Source: an uncultured Bacteroidota bacterium
GTDB taxonomy: Bacteria > Bacteroidota > Bacteroidia > Chitinophagales > Chitinophagaceae
NCBI GenBank assembly: GCA_903874055.1
Contig: CAIQQR010000017.1
Location: 1-35,997 of the forward strand
Length of the DNA: 35,997 nt
Reading direction: 5' to 3'
This document shows positions 14,173 to 22,631 of this stretch, piece after piece; position 1 is the stretch's first letter, and the number at the start of each line of letters is the position of its first letter. The position numbers were made by a program, and so were the translations under genes. The notes under the pieces are model-generated. The model was not told where the DNA came from, searched no databases, and saw only the letters and a program-made list of their open reading frames with translations.

Positions 14173-16449
14173 TTATTTACTCCAAGTTACTTTTACTGAT
14201 TTTACTTCTTTGGAATTAGGGCCAACCATAATTTCAAAGTCACCTGATTCCCAATCCAATTTTAAATTACTGTTATAGAATTTCAACAAATCTGGAGTAA
14301 TTTCAAAACTTACATTTTTACTTTCTCCGGCCGCCAATTCAATTTTATTAAATCCTTTTAATTCTTGCACTGGTCTTGTAATACTTCCTACTACATCTCT
14401 AATATATAATTGCACCACTTCTTTACCGGCTACTGCTCCTGTATTTTTTACATTTACAGATACTGTTAACTTTTGGTTTCCTTTTAATTGTTTTGATGAT
14501 AATTGTAAATCACCGTATTCGAATTTCGTATAGCTTAACCCATATCCAAAAGGATACAAAGGCTCATTGCTTACATCAATATAGTTAGATTGAAATTTTG
14601 AAAACCATTTTCCAGTTAATGGACGACCGGTATTTTTATGATTATAATACAAAGGGATTTGTCCTACACTTTGAGGAAAACTCATACTTAATTTACCTGA
14701 AGGGTTTACTTTACCCAATAATGCATCCGCAATAGCATCACCCGCTTCAGACCCTGCAAACCAAACATCTAATATTGCTGGCACATTTTCCTTTTCCCAA
14801 TTTAAAGTTAATGGACGGCCATTAAATAATACCAAGGCAACTGGCTTGCCAGTTGCAACTAATGCTTTTAATAAACGTTTTTGTGCCTCTGGAATATCAA
14901 TCACCGATTTAGACGCACTCTCACCACTACTCTCCGCTCCTTCCCCTATTGCAGCTACAATTACATCAGCATTGGCACTTACTGCCAAGGCTTCTTTAAT
15001 TAATTCATCCGCACTACGATTGTCTCTTACAATATCTTTACCAAACATAGTTTGACGATTTTGCATTTCAGCATCATCTTCTAAATTGGATCCTTTTGCA
15101 TATAATACTTTACCATTGGCACCTAATGCAACTGTTAACCCTTTCAATAATGTAACTGACTTTGTATTATCAGCACCTACACTCCAGGTACCAGTCATAT
15201 TTTCTTTTGCATTCGCTAATGGGCCAACTAAAGCAATTGTTTTACCTGCGGCGATTGGTAATACATTGTTGTTTTTTAATAATACAAAACTTTGAGCCGC
15301 AATTTTTCTTGCTTCCGCGCGGTTTGCACTTGTGAAAACTTCAGTGGCTGATCTTTGCTCATTACAATATCTATATGGATCATCAAACAATCCTAAATCG
15401 TATTTAGCAGCTAAAATTCTTTCGCAGGCTTTATTAATTTGAGCAAGTGTTACTTTACCTTCAGCCATTGATTTTTTTAAGGTTGTTAAAAATCCTTCCC
15501 CAACCATATCCATATCAACACCTGCGTTTAATGAAAGTGCATTTACAGTTTGAAAATCGCCCATGCCATGATTTGTCATTTCAGGAATTCCAGTATAATC
15601 AGAAACTACAAAACCTCCAAACTTCCATTGTTTTCTTAATACATCATCCACCAACCATTTGTTACCCGAAGCAGGCACACCATCAATCTCATTAAAAGAA
15701 ACCATTACGGATGCAACACCTGCGTCTACCGCTGCTTTATAGGGCGGAAAGTACTCATTATACATTCTTACCCTACTCATATCAGTTGTATTATAATCTC
15801 TTCCCCCTTCGGCTGCACCATACAATGCATAATGTTTAACACAAGATAAAATGGTATTTGGTGCAGATAAATCATCGCCTTGATACCCATGCACCATTGC
15901 CTTAGCAATTGCTGAACTTAAAAATGCATCTTCGCCATTTCCTTCGGAAACCCTTCCCCATCTTGGATCTCTTGTTAAATCCACCATGGGAGAAAATGTC
16001 CACTGAATGCCATCTGCGCTCGCTTCGCTCGCTGCAATTCTTGCAGATTTTTCAATTAAAGACATATCCCATGTTGCAGACATCCCTAATGGAATTGGGA
16101 AAATAGTTCGGTATCCATGTATTACATCCATTCCAAAAAGTAATGGAATATGTAATCTTGTATTTTTTACTGCAAACTCTTGCAACTCTTTAATTTTAGT
16201 AACAGAACGTATATTAAATACGCCGCCAACTTTACCTGCTTTCACTTTTTCCGCAATATCAGAACTACTTACTGCACCTGTTACAAAGTCACTTGATGCA
16301 GGCAAATTAAGTTGTCCTAATTTTTCTTCCAAGTTCATTTTAGTCATCAAATTGGAAATAAATTGATGCTTTTTTAGTTCCTTACTTGTTTGTGCAAATG
16401 CAACAGCACTCATTCCAACTGCAAGGATTAACAATACCTGTTTTTTCAT
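14173..16449 (-). CDS. bglX: GH3 beta-glucosidase, secreted (BglX-like)
   Basis: 758-aa glycoside hydrolase family 3 enzyme, same size and layout as E. coli BglX (about 765 aa). A Sec signal peptide is visible (KKQVLLILAVGMSAVAFAQ), without lipobox, so a periplasmic location is expected. The N-terminal TIM-barrel domain carries DLTRDPRWGR (157-166), CVKHYALYGAAEGGRDYN (203-220) and the nucleophile Asp284 in VVSDYTG. The alpha/beta sandwich domain (about 390-620) contains IGEGAESSGE, and a fibronectin-III-like domain closes the protein. It releases glucose from the non-reducing end of beta-glucosides. Last gene of the minus-strand sugar locus, 24 nt after the GH30 gene, so it probably trims oligosaccharides made by that enzyme. 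Confidence 0.94.
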   Translation of the reverse strand: MKKQVLLILAVGMSAVAFAQTSKELKKHQFISNLMTKMNLEEKLGQLNLPASSDFVTGAVSSSDIAEKVKAGKVGGVFNIRSVTKIKELQEFAVKNTRLHIPLLFGMDVIHGYRTIFPIPLGMSATWDMSLIEKSARIAASEASADGIQWTFSPMVDLTRDPRWGRVSEGNGEDAFLSSAIAKAMVHGYQGDDLSAPNTILSCVKHYALYGAAEGGRDYNTTDMSRVRMYNEYFPPYKAAVDAGVASVMVSFNEIDGVPASGNKWLVDDVLRKQWKFGGFVVSDYTGIPEMTNHGMGDFQTVNALSLNAGVDMDMVGEGFLTTLKKSMAEGKVTLAQINKACERILAAKYDLGLFDDPYRYCNEQRSATEVFTSANRAEARKIAAQSFVLLKNNNVLPIAAGKTIALVGPLANAKENMTGTWSVGADNTKSVTLLKGLTVALGANGKVLYAKGSNLEDDAEMQNRQTMFGKDIVRDNRSADELIKEALAVSANADVIVAAIGEGAESSGESASKSVIDIPEAQKRLLKALVATGKPVALVLFNGRPLTLNWEKENVPAILDVWFAGSEAGDAIADALLGKVNPSGKLSMSFPQSVGQIPLYYNHKNTGRPLTGKWFSKFQSNYIDVSNEPLYPFGYGLSYTKFEYGDLQLSSKQLKGNQKLTVSVNVKNTGAVAGKEVVQLYIRDVVGSITRPVQELKGFNKIELAAGESKNVSFEITPDLLKFYNSNLKLDWESGDFEIMVGPNSKEVKSVKVTWSK

Positions 16450-16473
16450 ATATACATTTTTATTTTTTAATTA

Positions 16474-17856
16474 TTACCACACAATTGTTGTTGCAGATTG
16501 TGCAGGCATTTCGAAATTGATTTGTTTTTTACCATCCATCAATGTAAGCTTTATATCCCCTCCTGTGTTTACAAATAATCCGGCATTTTTCCCATTGGGT
16601 AATACAAAACCGGTTGTTTTGATCGCAGCATTATTTGATTGTAAAGCAGCACGTATTGAACCTACTGGAATAAATTTACTTGCTTGACCAATAATATAAT
16701 AACTCACATTTCTTGATACATCATCCCCTTGAATGGTGAACGCCCCTTTACATTCGGTACAACCGCCTGGGGTATGTGGATTAAACATTGCATCGGCTGC
16801 TAAATTCCATTCAATAACTGCCGCGGTCCAGTTGTTTATTGCACCAATAACAATATGCTCTAAATGCCACATTAAATCACCCCCAAATTCACCTTTCGCT
16901 CCTGTCCATTGTTCAGTAAATAAAATCTTTTTATCAGGATGCGATTTATGAACCTCTGATAAAGCAGTTTCACTTCCTAAGTAAAGATGAAATGCAGAAC
17001 CACTTGCGAACTTCTTTGCCGCTGCATTATTCAAAATAGAAATAGGATAATTTGGATGGTCTGCATTATGGTCAAATAAAATAACTTCTGTTTTTAAATG
17101 CGCAGCATTTAATTGAGGGCCTACATATTTTGCCAAGAATGTAGCTTGCTCAGTGGCGTCCATTAATAAACTTGGGTTATTACCACCATGCTCTGGCTCA
17201 TTTTGCAAAGTAATAGCATTAATATTAATCCCCTTTTGCTTCATGGCTTGAATATACTTGACAAAATAATTGGCATAGGTAGCATAATATTTTTCAAGTA
17301 AGTGTCCGCCCATACTTGCTGCATTTGTTTTCATCCAAATGGGTGGTGACCAAGGGGAAGCAATGATTTTTAATTTCGGATTAATTGCAATAGCCTTTTT
17401 CAAAATTGGAATTAAATGCAAAGTATCCTCTGACAAATTAAAATGTTGTAATAAGGAATCAGTTTTACCAATAGGTAAATCATCATAACTAAATACATGT
17501 GCATCTAAATCGGATGCACCGATACTCACACGGATATAACTCACTCCTAAATTATTTTTACCAACTCCAAAAATTTCATTCAATAATTGATTTTTCCTTG
17601 CTACAGGAAGCTGATCAATTAAAATTGCCGAACCTCCAGTTAAAGCAAATCCAAAGCCTTCAATAGTTTGGTATTTTTCATTAGCATTAAAAAAAATAAT
17701 TGCAGAAGAATCAGTTTTATTTGAATGGATAGGGTTTGTTTTTAAAGCAGTCTCTTTAAATTTCAATTTACCATCTGCAGTAGTGGTATACTGTACAGCT
17801 TGTGCATTCACTAAGAATGTGATTAAAATCAAAAAGGAACTGAAGATATATTTCAT
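16474..17856 (-). CDS. GH30 glycoside hydrolase (glucosylceramidase / beta-1,6-glucanase type), secreted
   Basis: 460-aa protein with Sec signal peptide (MKYIFSSFLILITFLVNAQA). Glycoside hydrolase family 30 features: EGFGFALTGGSA (66-77), SPWSPPIWMKTN (167-178), acid/base Glu220 in LQNEPEHG, nucleophile Glu315 in LFTEQWTG, and WNLAADAMFNPHTPGGC further on. A C-terminal beta domain (about 385-460) completes the fold. GH30 members of this type cleave glucosylceramide or beta-1,6-glucan; which applies is not decidable here. Placed between the GMC oxidoreductases and the GH3 gene with gaps of only 8 and 24 nt, hence one operon. With a SusC/SusD pair upstream, a beta-glucan or glucoside target is likely. 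Confidence 0.92.
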   Translation of the reverse strand: MKYIFSSFLILITFLVNAQAVQYTTTADGKLKFKETALKTNPIHSNKTDSSAIIFFNANEKYQTIEGFGFALTGGSAILIDQLPVARKNQLLNEIFGVGKNNLGVSYIRVSIGASDLDAHVFSYDDLPIGKTDSLLQHFNLSEDTLHLIPILKKAIAINPKLKIIASPWSPPIWMKTNAASMGGHLLEKYYATYANYFVKYIQAMKQKGININAITLQNEPEHGGNNPSLLMDATEQATFLAKYVGPQLNAAHLKTEVILFDHNADHPNYPISILNNAAAKKFASGSAFHLYLGSETALSEVHKSHPDKKILFTEQWTGAKGEFGGDLMWHLEHIVIGAINNWTAAVIEWNLAADAMFNPHTPGGCTECKGAFTIQGDDVSRNVSYYIIGQASKFIPVGSIRAALQSNNAAIKTTGFVLPNGKNAGLFVNTGGDIKLTLMDGKKQINFEMPAQSATTIVW

Positions 17857-17864
17857 GATAATTA

Positions 17865-19583
17865 TTAAATGAATTGATTAAATTGTTTAACTGCATAGTC
17901 TACTGCTCTCGCTGTTAAAGCCATATATAAAATAGAAGGGCTTTGATTTCCTGTACTGGTCATGCATGCCCCATCTGTCACAAAAACATTTTTACATAAA
18001 TGCATTTGATTGTATTCATTCAAAATAGAGTTCTTAGGATCCTTTCCCATTCTACAACCTCCCATCTCGTGAATATCTAATCCTGGTGCTTGATGATTGT
18101 CAACAAAACCCATATCATAAACACCTGCAGATTCAAACATCTTTTTAGTCTCTGTTAAAAAATCTGCAGTTAATTTATCATCATTGTCATCATATCCCAC
18201 GGAGGTAATTAATAAGGGCAAACCATATGGGTCTTTTTGATCCTTACTTAATCTTACATGATTTTCTTTTTTTGGAATGGTCTCTCCTTGCATATATGCA
18301 TACACATGCCATTTTCCTGGCACTTCCAACGCCTCTTTAAAATCAGTGCCAATAGTTTTCGCTGTTATAGTCTCATCTAATCTTTGACGATAAGCACCCA
18401 TGAATGTAGTATAGCCTCCCTTAAAATTAGTTTCCTGTTTTCCAAGGTTACGATAATTAGCAATAATTGAATCAGTTGGATTACGTCCATATACATAACT
18501 ATCCTCAAAACCATCTATTACACCCCACACACTTGCTCGATAGTTATGATGACAAATATATTTTCCTAATAAACCCGAATCATTTCCTAAGCCATTGGGA
18601 AATCTTTTGGATGTAGAGTTGAGTAAAATTAAATTGGTATTTAATGCAGAGGCATTCATAAAAATAATATCCGCATAATACTCATAAGTAATTTTAGAAT
18701 GAGCATCAATAATTTTAACACCAATTGCTTTTTGCTTGGATTCATCATAAATAACTGAATGCACTACCGCATCGGTTAAAATAGATAAATTGCCGGTATT
18801 TCCAGCCCATGGCAATGTGGATGATAACGAACTAAAATAGCCCCCAAATGGACAACCACGCATACATAAATTTCTTGCTTGACACTGTCCACGACCTTGT
18901 TGTAAATGTATGGGCTGGGGCTCTGTAATATGTGCCCACCTTGCATGTACTAAATGTCTGTTAAATTGTTTTGCTATTACCTCTTTAATATGTTCTTCTA
19001 CAATGGTTAAATCAAAGGGCTTCATAAAATGACCATCTGGCATTGCCTCTATTCCATCTGCATTTCCACAAACACCAATAAATTTTTCTACATGGGTATA
19101 CCATGCTTCTATATCTTTATATCGAATGGGCCAGTCTAATCCATAATTAAATTTAGCAGGTGCTGAAAATTCATGATCACTCCAACGCTGACAAGCACGT
19201 CCCCAAATAATAGATTTTCCACCCACCTGATATCCTCTAATCCAATCAAATGGTTTTTCTTGAATATATGGTTGCACCGCATCTTCAATAAAAAAGTGCG
19301 CATTGTCTTCTCCAAACCCTGCCGATTTTGTAATTAAAGGATTTTCTTTTTTAAATTTAGCCGTTATGGGACCACGATGTTTTAATTCCCATGGCGCTAA
19401 TTGTGCAGTTGGATAATCTTTATTATGTTCTACTTTTCTGCCTCGCTCAATTACCAATGTTTTAATGCCCTTTTCACATAATTCTTTTGCAGCCCATCCA
19501 CCACTAATACCCGAACCCACTACAATGGCTTGATAGCTTTGTATTTTAATGGTCGCATTAGTATAGTAGTAATTAGATTCCAT
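17865..19583 (-). CDS. GMC family oxidoreductase, second copy, active-site Asn replaced
   Basis: 572-aa FAD-dependent glucose-methanol-choline oxidoreductase. FAD-binding motif GSGISGG at 23-29, ERGR at the end of the second strand, substrate-domain motif GYQVGGKSIIWGRACQRW, and the C-terminal HEMGGCRMG with candidate catalytic His505. The Cys motif QCQARNLCMRGCPFGGYF is intact and resembles the [3Fe-4S]-ligand region of sugar dehydrogenases of this family. At the usual catalytic-pair position the protein reads QSPS where its paralogue reads QNPS, so the conserved Asn is Ser here. No signal peptide, no membrane segment. ATG abuts the stop of the first GMC gene. Likely oxidises a sugar or glucoside hydroxyl and passes electrons to an unknown acceptor. 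Confidence 0.9.
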   Translation of the reverse strand: MESNYYYTNATIKIQSYQAIVVGSGISGGWAAKELCEKGIKTLVIERGRKVEHNKDYPTAQLAPWELKHRGPITAKFKKENPLITKSAGFGEDNAHFFIEDAVQPYIQEKPFDWIRGYQVGGKSIIWGRACQRWSDHEFSAPAKFNYGLDWPIRYKDIEAWYTHVEKFIGVCGNADGIEAMPDGHFMKPFDLTIVEEHIKEVIAKQFNRHLVHARWAHITEPQPIHLQQGRGQCQARNLCMRGCPFGGYFSSLSSTLPWAGNTGNLSILTDAVVHSVIYDESKQKAIGVKIIDAHSKITYEYYADIIFMNASALNTNLILLNSTSKRFPNGLGNDSGLLGKYICHHNYRASVWGVIDGFEDSYVYGRNPTDSIIANYRNLGKQETNFKGGYTTFMGAYRQRLDETITAKTIGTDFKEALEVPGKWHVYAYMQGETIPKKENHVRLSKDQKDPYGLPLLITSVGYDDNDDKLTADFLTETKKMFESAGVYDMGFVDNHQAPGLDIHEMGGCRMGKDPKNSILNEYNQMHLCKNVFVTDGACMTSTGNQSPSILYMALTARAVDYAVKQFNQFI

Positions 19584-21275
19584 TTAAATTATTCCTTTTT
19601 TAAGTGCTTCTACTGCATAATTGGCTGCTCTAGCAGTAATTGCCATGAATGTCAATGATGGATTTTGTGTACTAGTGCTAACCATACAAGCACCATCGGT
19701 TACAAATACGTTTTTACAATGATGCATTTGATTGAATTCATTCAATAAGGATGTTTTAGGATCCTTTCCCATTCTGACTCCACCCATTTCATGAATATCT
19801 AAACCAGGAGCTTGTTTAGTATCAGTTGCGACAATATTTTTACAACCAGCCGCAGCAAGCATTTCAGAACCTTGCTCAAGAAAATCTTTTAATAATTTTT
19901 CATCATTGTCATCATATCCAACTGATGTGATTAATTGAGGAATACCCCACTCATCTTTTTTATCTGTACTTAATTTGACATGATTAGTTTCCTTTGGAAT
20001 TGTTTCCCCCTGCATCATCATTGAAACATACCAACCACTAGGCTCCGTGATGGCTTCCTTATATTCATTTCCAATACCAGAGGTTTCTTCACCACTTGCA
20101 GTGCCACGCCCTGCACCAAAAAAAGTCATGTACCCTCTTAAAAAATCAGTTTCTTGCTTATGTACATTTCTAAAATTAGGCATCATGGGTTGGGTTGGTC
20201 TTCGTCCATAATAATATGAATCCAATGGTCCCTCAATACTGGCCGATAAATTGCCGCGATAATTATGAAATGCAATAAACTTTCCTAACAAACCATTATC
20301 ATTTCCCAAGCCATTTGGGAAACGTTTTGAAGTTGAGTTTAATAAAATCAAATTAGTATTTAAAGTAGCCGCATTTACAAAAATTATTTTTGCATAATAC
20401 TCAGTTGCTTTTTTGGTAATCGCATCAATGACTCTAACACCAGATGCTTTTTGAGTAGATTCATCATAAATTATAGAATGTACAACCGCATTTGTTTGTA
20501 AAGTGAGATTGCCCGTTTTTTGTGCCCAAGGAATAGTGGACGAATTGGAACTAAAATATCCACCAAAAGGGCAACCTCTTTCACACATACTACGCGCCTG
20601 ACATTGATTCCTACCTTGCTCAATATGTATGGGTGCAGGTTGTGTTAAATGTGCACAACGACCCTGTACCACATTACGATCAGAAAATTTTCCCATAATG
20701 CTTTTTTGCATTTGCTTTTCTACATCATTCATTTCCCAAGCGGGTAAAAAGTGGCTATCAGGCAAAGTATCAAGTTTATCATAATTACCGCTAATGCCGG
20801 CAAATATTTCGACATGTGTATACCAAGGAGCTAATTCATCATAAGTAATTGGCCAATTACCAAAGCCATCTCTTGCAGGACCTTCAAAATCATATTTGCT
20901 CCAACGCTGTGTTTGTCTTGCCCATAATAAGGACTTGCCCCCTACTTGATATCCCCTAATCCAATCATAAGGCTTTTCTTGTATGTATGGATGCGCATTG
21001 TCTTTAACAAAGAAATGTTCTGTGGTTTCGTTGTATGCATAGCAACGATTCAATACAGGATTTTCCTTGATCATTGTATTTGTTTTGGCTTCTCTATGTG
21101 GAAACTCCCAGGGCTGCTTGGTAGCTGTTGGATAATCTTTTAAATGCACTACATCGCGTCCTCTTTCAAGCACCAATGTTTTTAACCCTTTCTCACATAA
21201 TTCTTTTGCAGCCCATCCTCCACTAATACCCGAACCAATTACAATAGCATCAAAGTTGTTGTTCTTAATAGACAT
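19584..21275 (-). CDS. GMC family oxidoreductase, first copy
   Basis: 563-aa FAD-dependent oxidoreductase, paralogue of the next gene along almost all its length. GSGISGG at 14-20 binds FAD; candidate catalytic pair His495 (DIHEMGG) and Asn538 (TQNPSLT). Cys225, Cys231 and Cys235 in QCQARSMCERGCPFGG form the C-x5-C-x3-C motif expected for an iron-sulfur site in the gluconate/glucoside dehydrogenase branch of GMC proteins. No N-terminal signal peptide. Such enzymes are often exported with a Tat-signal small subunit (gluconate 2-dehydrogenase subunit 3 type), but none lies in this window. Begins 24 nt after the haloperoxidase-like gene. A sugar 3- or 2-dehydrogenase activity is plausible from family context and the adjacent glucosidases; substrate unproven. 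Confidence 0.92.
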   Translation of the reverse strand: MSIKNNNFDAIVIGSGISGGWAAKELCEKGLKTLVLERGRDVVHLKDYPTATKQPWEFPHREAKTNTMIKENPVLNRCYAYNETTEHFFVKDNAHPYIQEKPYDWIRGYQVGGKSLLWARQTQRWSKYDFEGPARDGFGNWPITYDELAPWYTHVEIFAGISGNYDKLDTLPDSHFLPAWEMNDVEKQMQKSIMGKFSDRNVVQGRCAHLTQPAPIHIEQGRNQCQARSMCERGCPFGGYFSSNSSTIPWAQKTGNLTLQTNAVVHSIIYDESTQKASGVRVIDAITKKATEYYAKIIFVNAATLNTNLILLNSTSKRFPNGLGNDNGLLGKFIAFHNYRGNLSASIEGPLDSYYYGRRPTQPMMPNFRNVHKQETDFLRGYMTFFGAGRGTASGEETSGIGNEYKEAITEPSGWYVSMMMQGETIPKETNHVKLSTDKKDEWGIPQLITSVGYDDNDEKLLKDFLEQGSEMLAAAGCKNIVATDTKQAPGLDIHEMGGVRMGKDPKTSLLNEFNQMHHCKNVFVTDGACMVSTSTQNPSLTFMAITARAANYAVEALKKGII

Positions 21276-21299
21276 AGCAATCGTTTATTATTTTGACCC

Positions 21300-22613
21300 T
21301 TATAATAATTTTTTAATCACCAACCCCCCTACCTGCTTACCCATTTGCGCTCCAGTGTTTACACTTATAGTATAATGAATGCCTCCATACACTCTACTCA
21401 TCGAACATTCATCAGCAGCGGCACTTAATGAATTAAACTTACGTTTTAAGCCAATGTATTTATAATCACTAGAATCTTCAAATACTAAATTGTCTCGATA
21501 TAATTTTGTCAATACCGTTGCTGCGGCTGCTGTAATAGTACTGTGACCACTTGTATATTCTGGGAATGGTGGTGTTTGCAACAATGGCATCCAATCCTTA
21601 TCTATAATTTCTTTAATAACGGTTACAGGACGTATATAGGAGCTACGGTATTTTTCATCCCAACAGGAAATAAAGCCATCATATAAAGCGATAGAAGTTA
21701 ATGCAAATGTTTGTGCTGCTTTTACAGGATCTGCTTTTTCTTGTTGTATTATTTGTGATGCAATACCCATCCAATGTCCACCTGGAGTAATTTTTTTATT
21801 ACCAAACATCATGTGCCCCGAGTGTTCAATTACAAATGGATTGTCATCCCAATATTTTGCAACTAACTTTTGTTCGGGCGATAAATTTTTATTGATATCA
21901 TATACTTCCTTCACTAAATTATGAAATTGGGATCCAGGCTTGGTATCAAATTTAGGAGGACGAACAGGAGCAAATTGCGAAGCTGAATCCAACACCATGG
22001 GCTTCATTGTATTCCAACACCACTCAACTCCATCTAAATAATCTGGAGGAGTTGGTCTCCACTTACCAGGCTCGTTACTTCCTAAATATTTTGCTTTACC
22101 TCTTGAAATAAAGTATCCATCTGTCTTTGCTCTTTTTAATATTACAGCAGCAATAGTATCACCAAAAGCAACTGAAGCTGCATAAGTGGAGTTGTCTAAG
22201 TTTGCCTTGAAATTGTCATAAACCAATTTTTCATACGCATTTAATGAATCCACACTAAATACTTTTACATTTCTTGCAACTTTAAAAAATGCTTCCGTTG
22301 CTGCTAAATTATAATCATACTTTTTTCTTTTATCAGGAAGAGGCATTTTATCAAAACCATTTAATTTTTCTGCAATAGAAGGGGAATTATTACTATGTCT
22401 GATGGCTTCATAGGCAGCAATTGACGAATACACATATATCCTACTTGCTACTGGTGGCGTAAATACATCGTATATGATAATTTGCGTTAACTGATCTTCG
22501 TTACTAATTAATAAATTAACTGGTTCAATTTTGTCAACTTTTGGCTTGATCAAACAGGATACCAACAAGTTTGCTAAAAAAAACGCAAAAAAAACGCTTG
22601 AATACTTTTTCAT
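21300..22613 (-). CDS. Vanadium-dependent haloperoxidase-like PAP2 lipoprotein
   Basis: 437 aa. The N-terminus FFLANLLVSC is a lipoprotein signal with Cys20. The C-terminal half is an acid-phosphatase/vanadium-haloperoxidase fold with the complete oxyanion pocket: Lys321 and Arg328-Pro329 (KYRSSYIRP), Ser355-Gly356-His357 (YTSGHS), Arg407 and His413 (SRVYGGIH). All ligands of vanadate/phosphate are thus present, so either haloperoxidase or phosphatase activity is chemically possible; sequence alone does not tell. Located between the VCBS/ASPIC lipoprotein gene (18-nt gap) and the GMC genes on the same strand, so part of the same operon. Probably anchored in the outer or inner membrane facing the periplasm. 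Confidence 0.88.
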   Translation of the reverse strand: MKKYSSVFFAFFLANLLVSCLIKPKVDKIEPVNLLISNEDQLTQIIIYDVFTPPVASRIYVYSSIAAYEAIRHSNNSPSIAEKLNGFDKMPLPDKRKKYDYNLAATEAFFKVARNVKVFSVDSLNAYEKLVYDNFKANLDNSTYAASVAFGDTIAAVILKRAKTDGYFISRGKAKYLGSNEPGKWRPTPPDYLDGVEWCWNTMKPMVLDSASQFAPVRPPKFDTKPGSQFHNLVKEVYDINKNLSPEQKLVAKYWDDNPFVIEHSGHMMFGNKKITPGGHWMGIASQIIQQEKADPVKAAQTFALTSIALYDGFISCWDEKYRSSYIRPVTVIKEIIDKDWMPLLQTPPFPEYTSGHSTITAAAATVLTKLYRDNLVFEDSSDYKYIGLKRKFNSLSAAADECSMSRVYGGIHYTISVNTGAQMGKQVGGLVIKKLL

Positions 22614-22631
22614 AAAATTTCAATTTAAACT

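Noticed and set aside
14846..16366. Plus-strand ORFs up to 119 codons
   Set aside because: Antisense shadows of the GH3 gene, whose catalytic motifs are intact in the minus frame.
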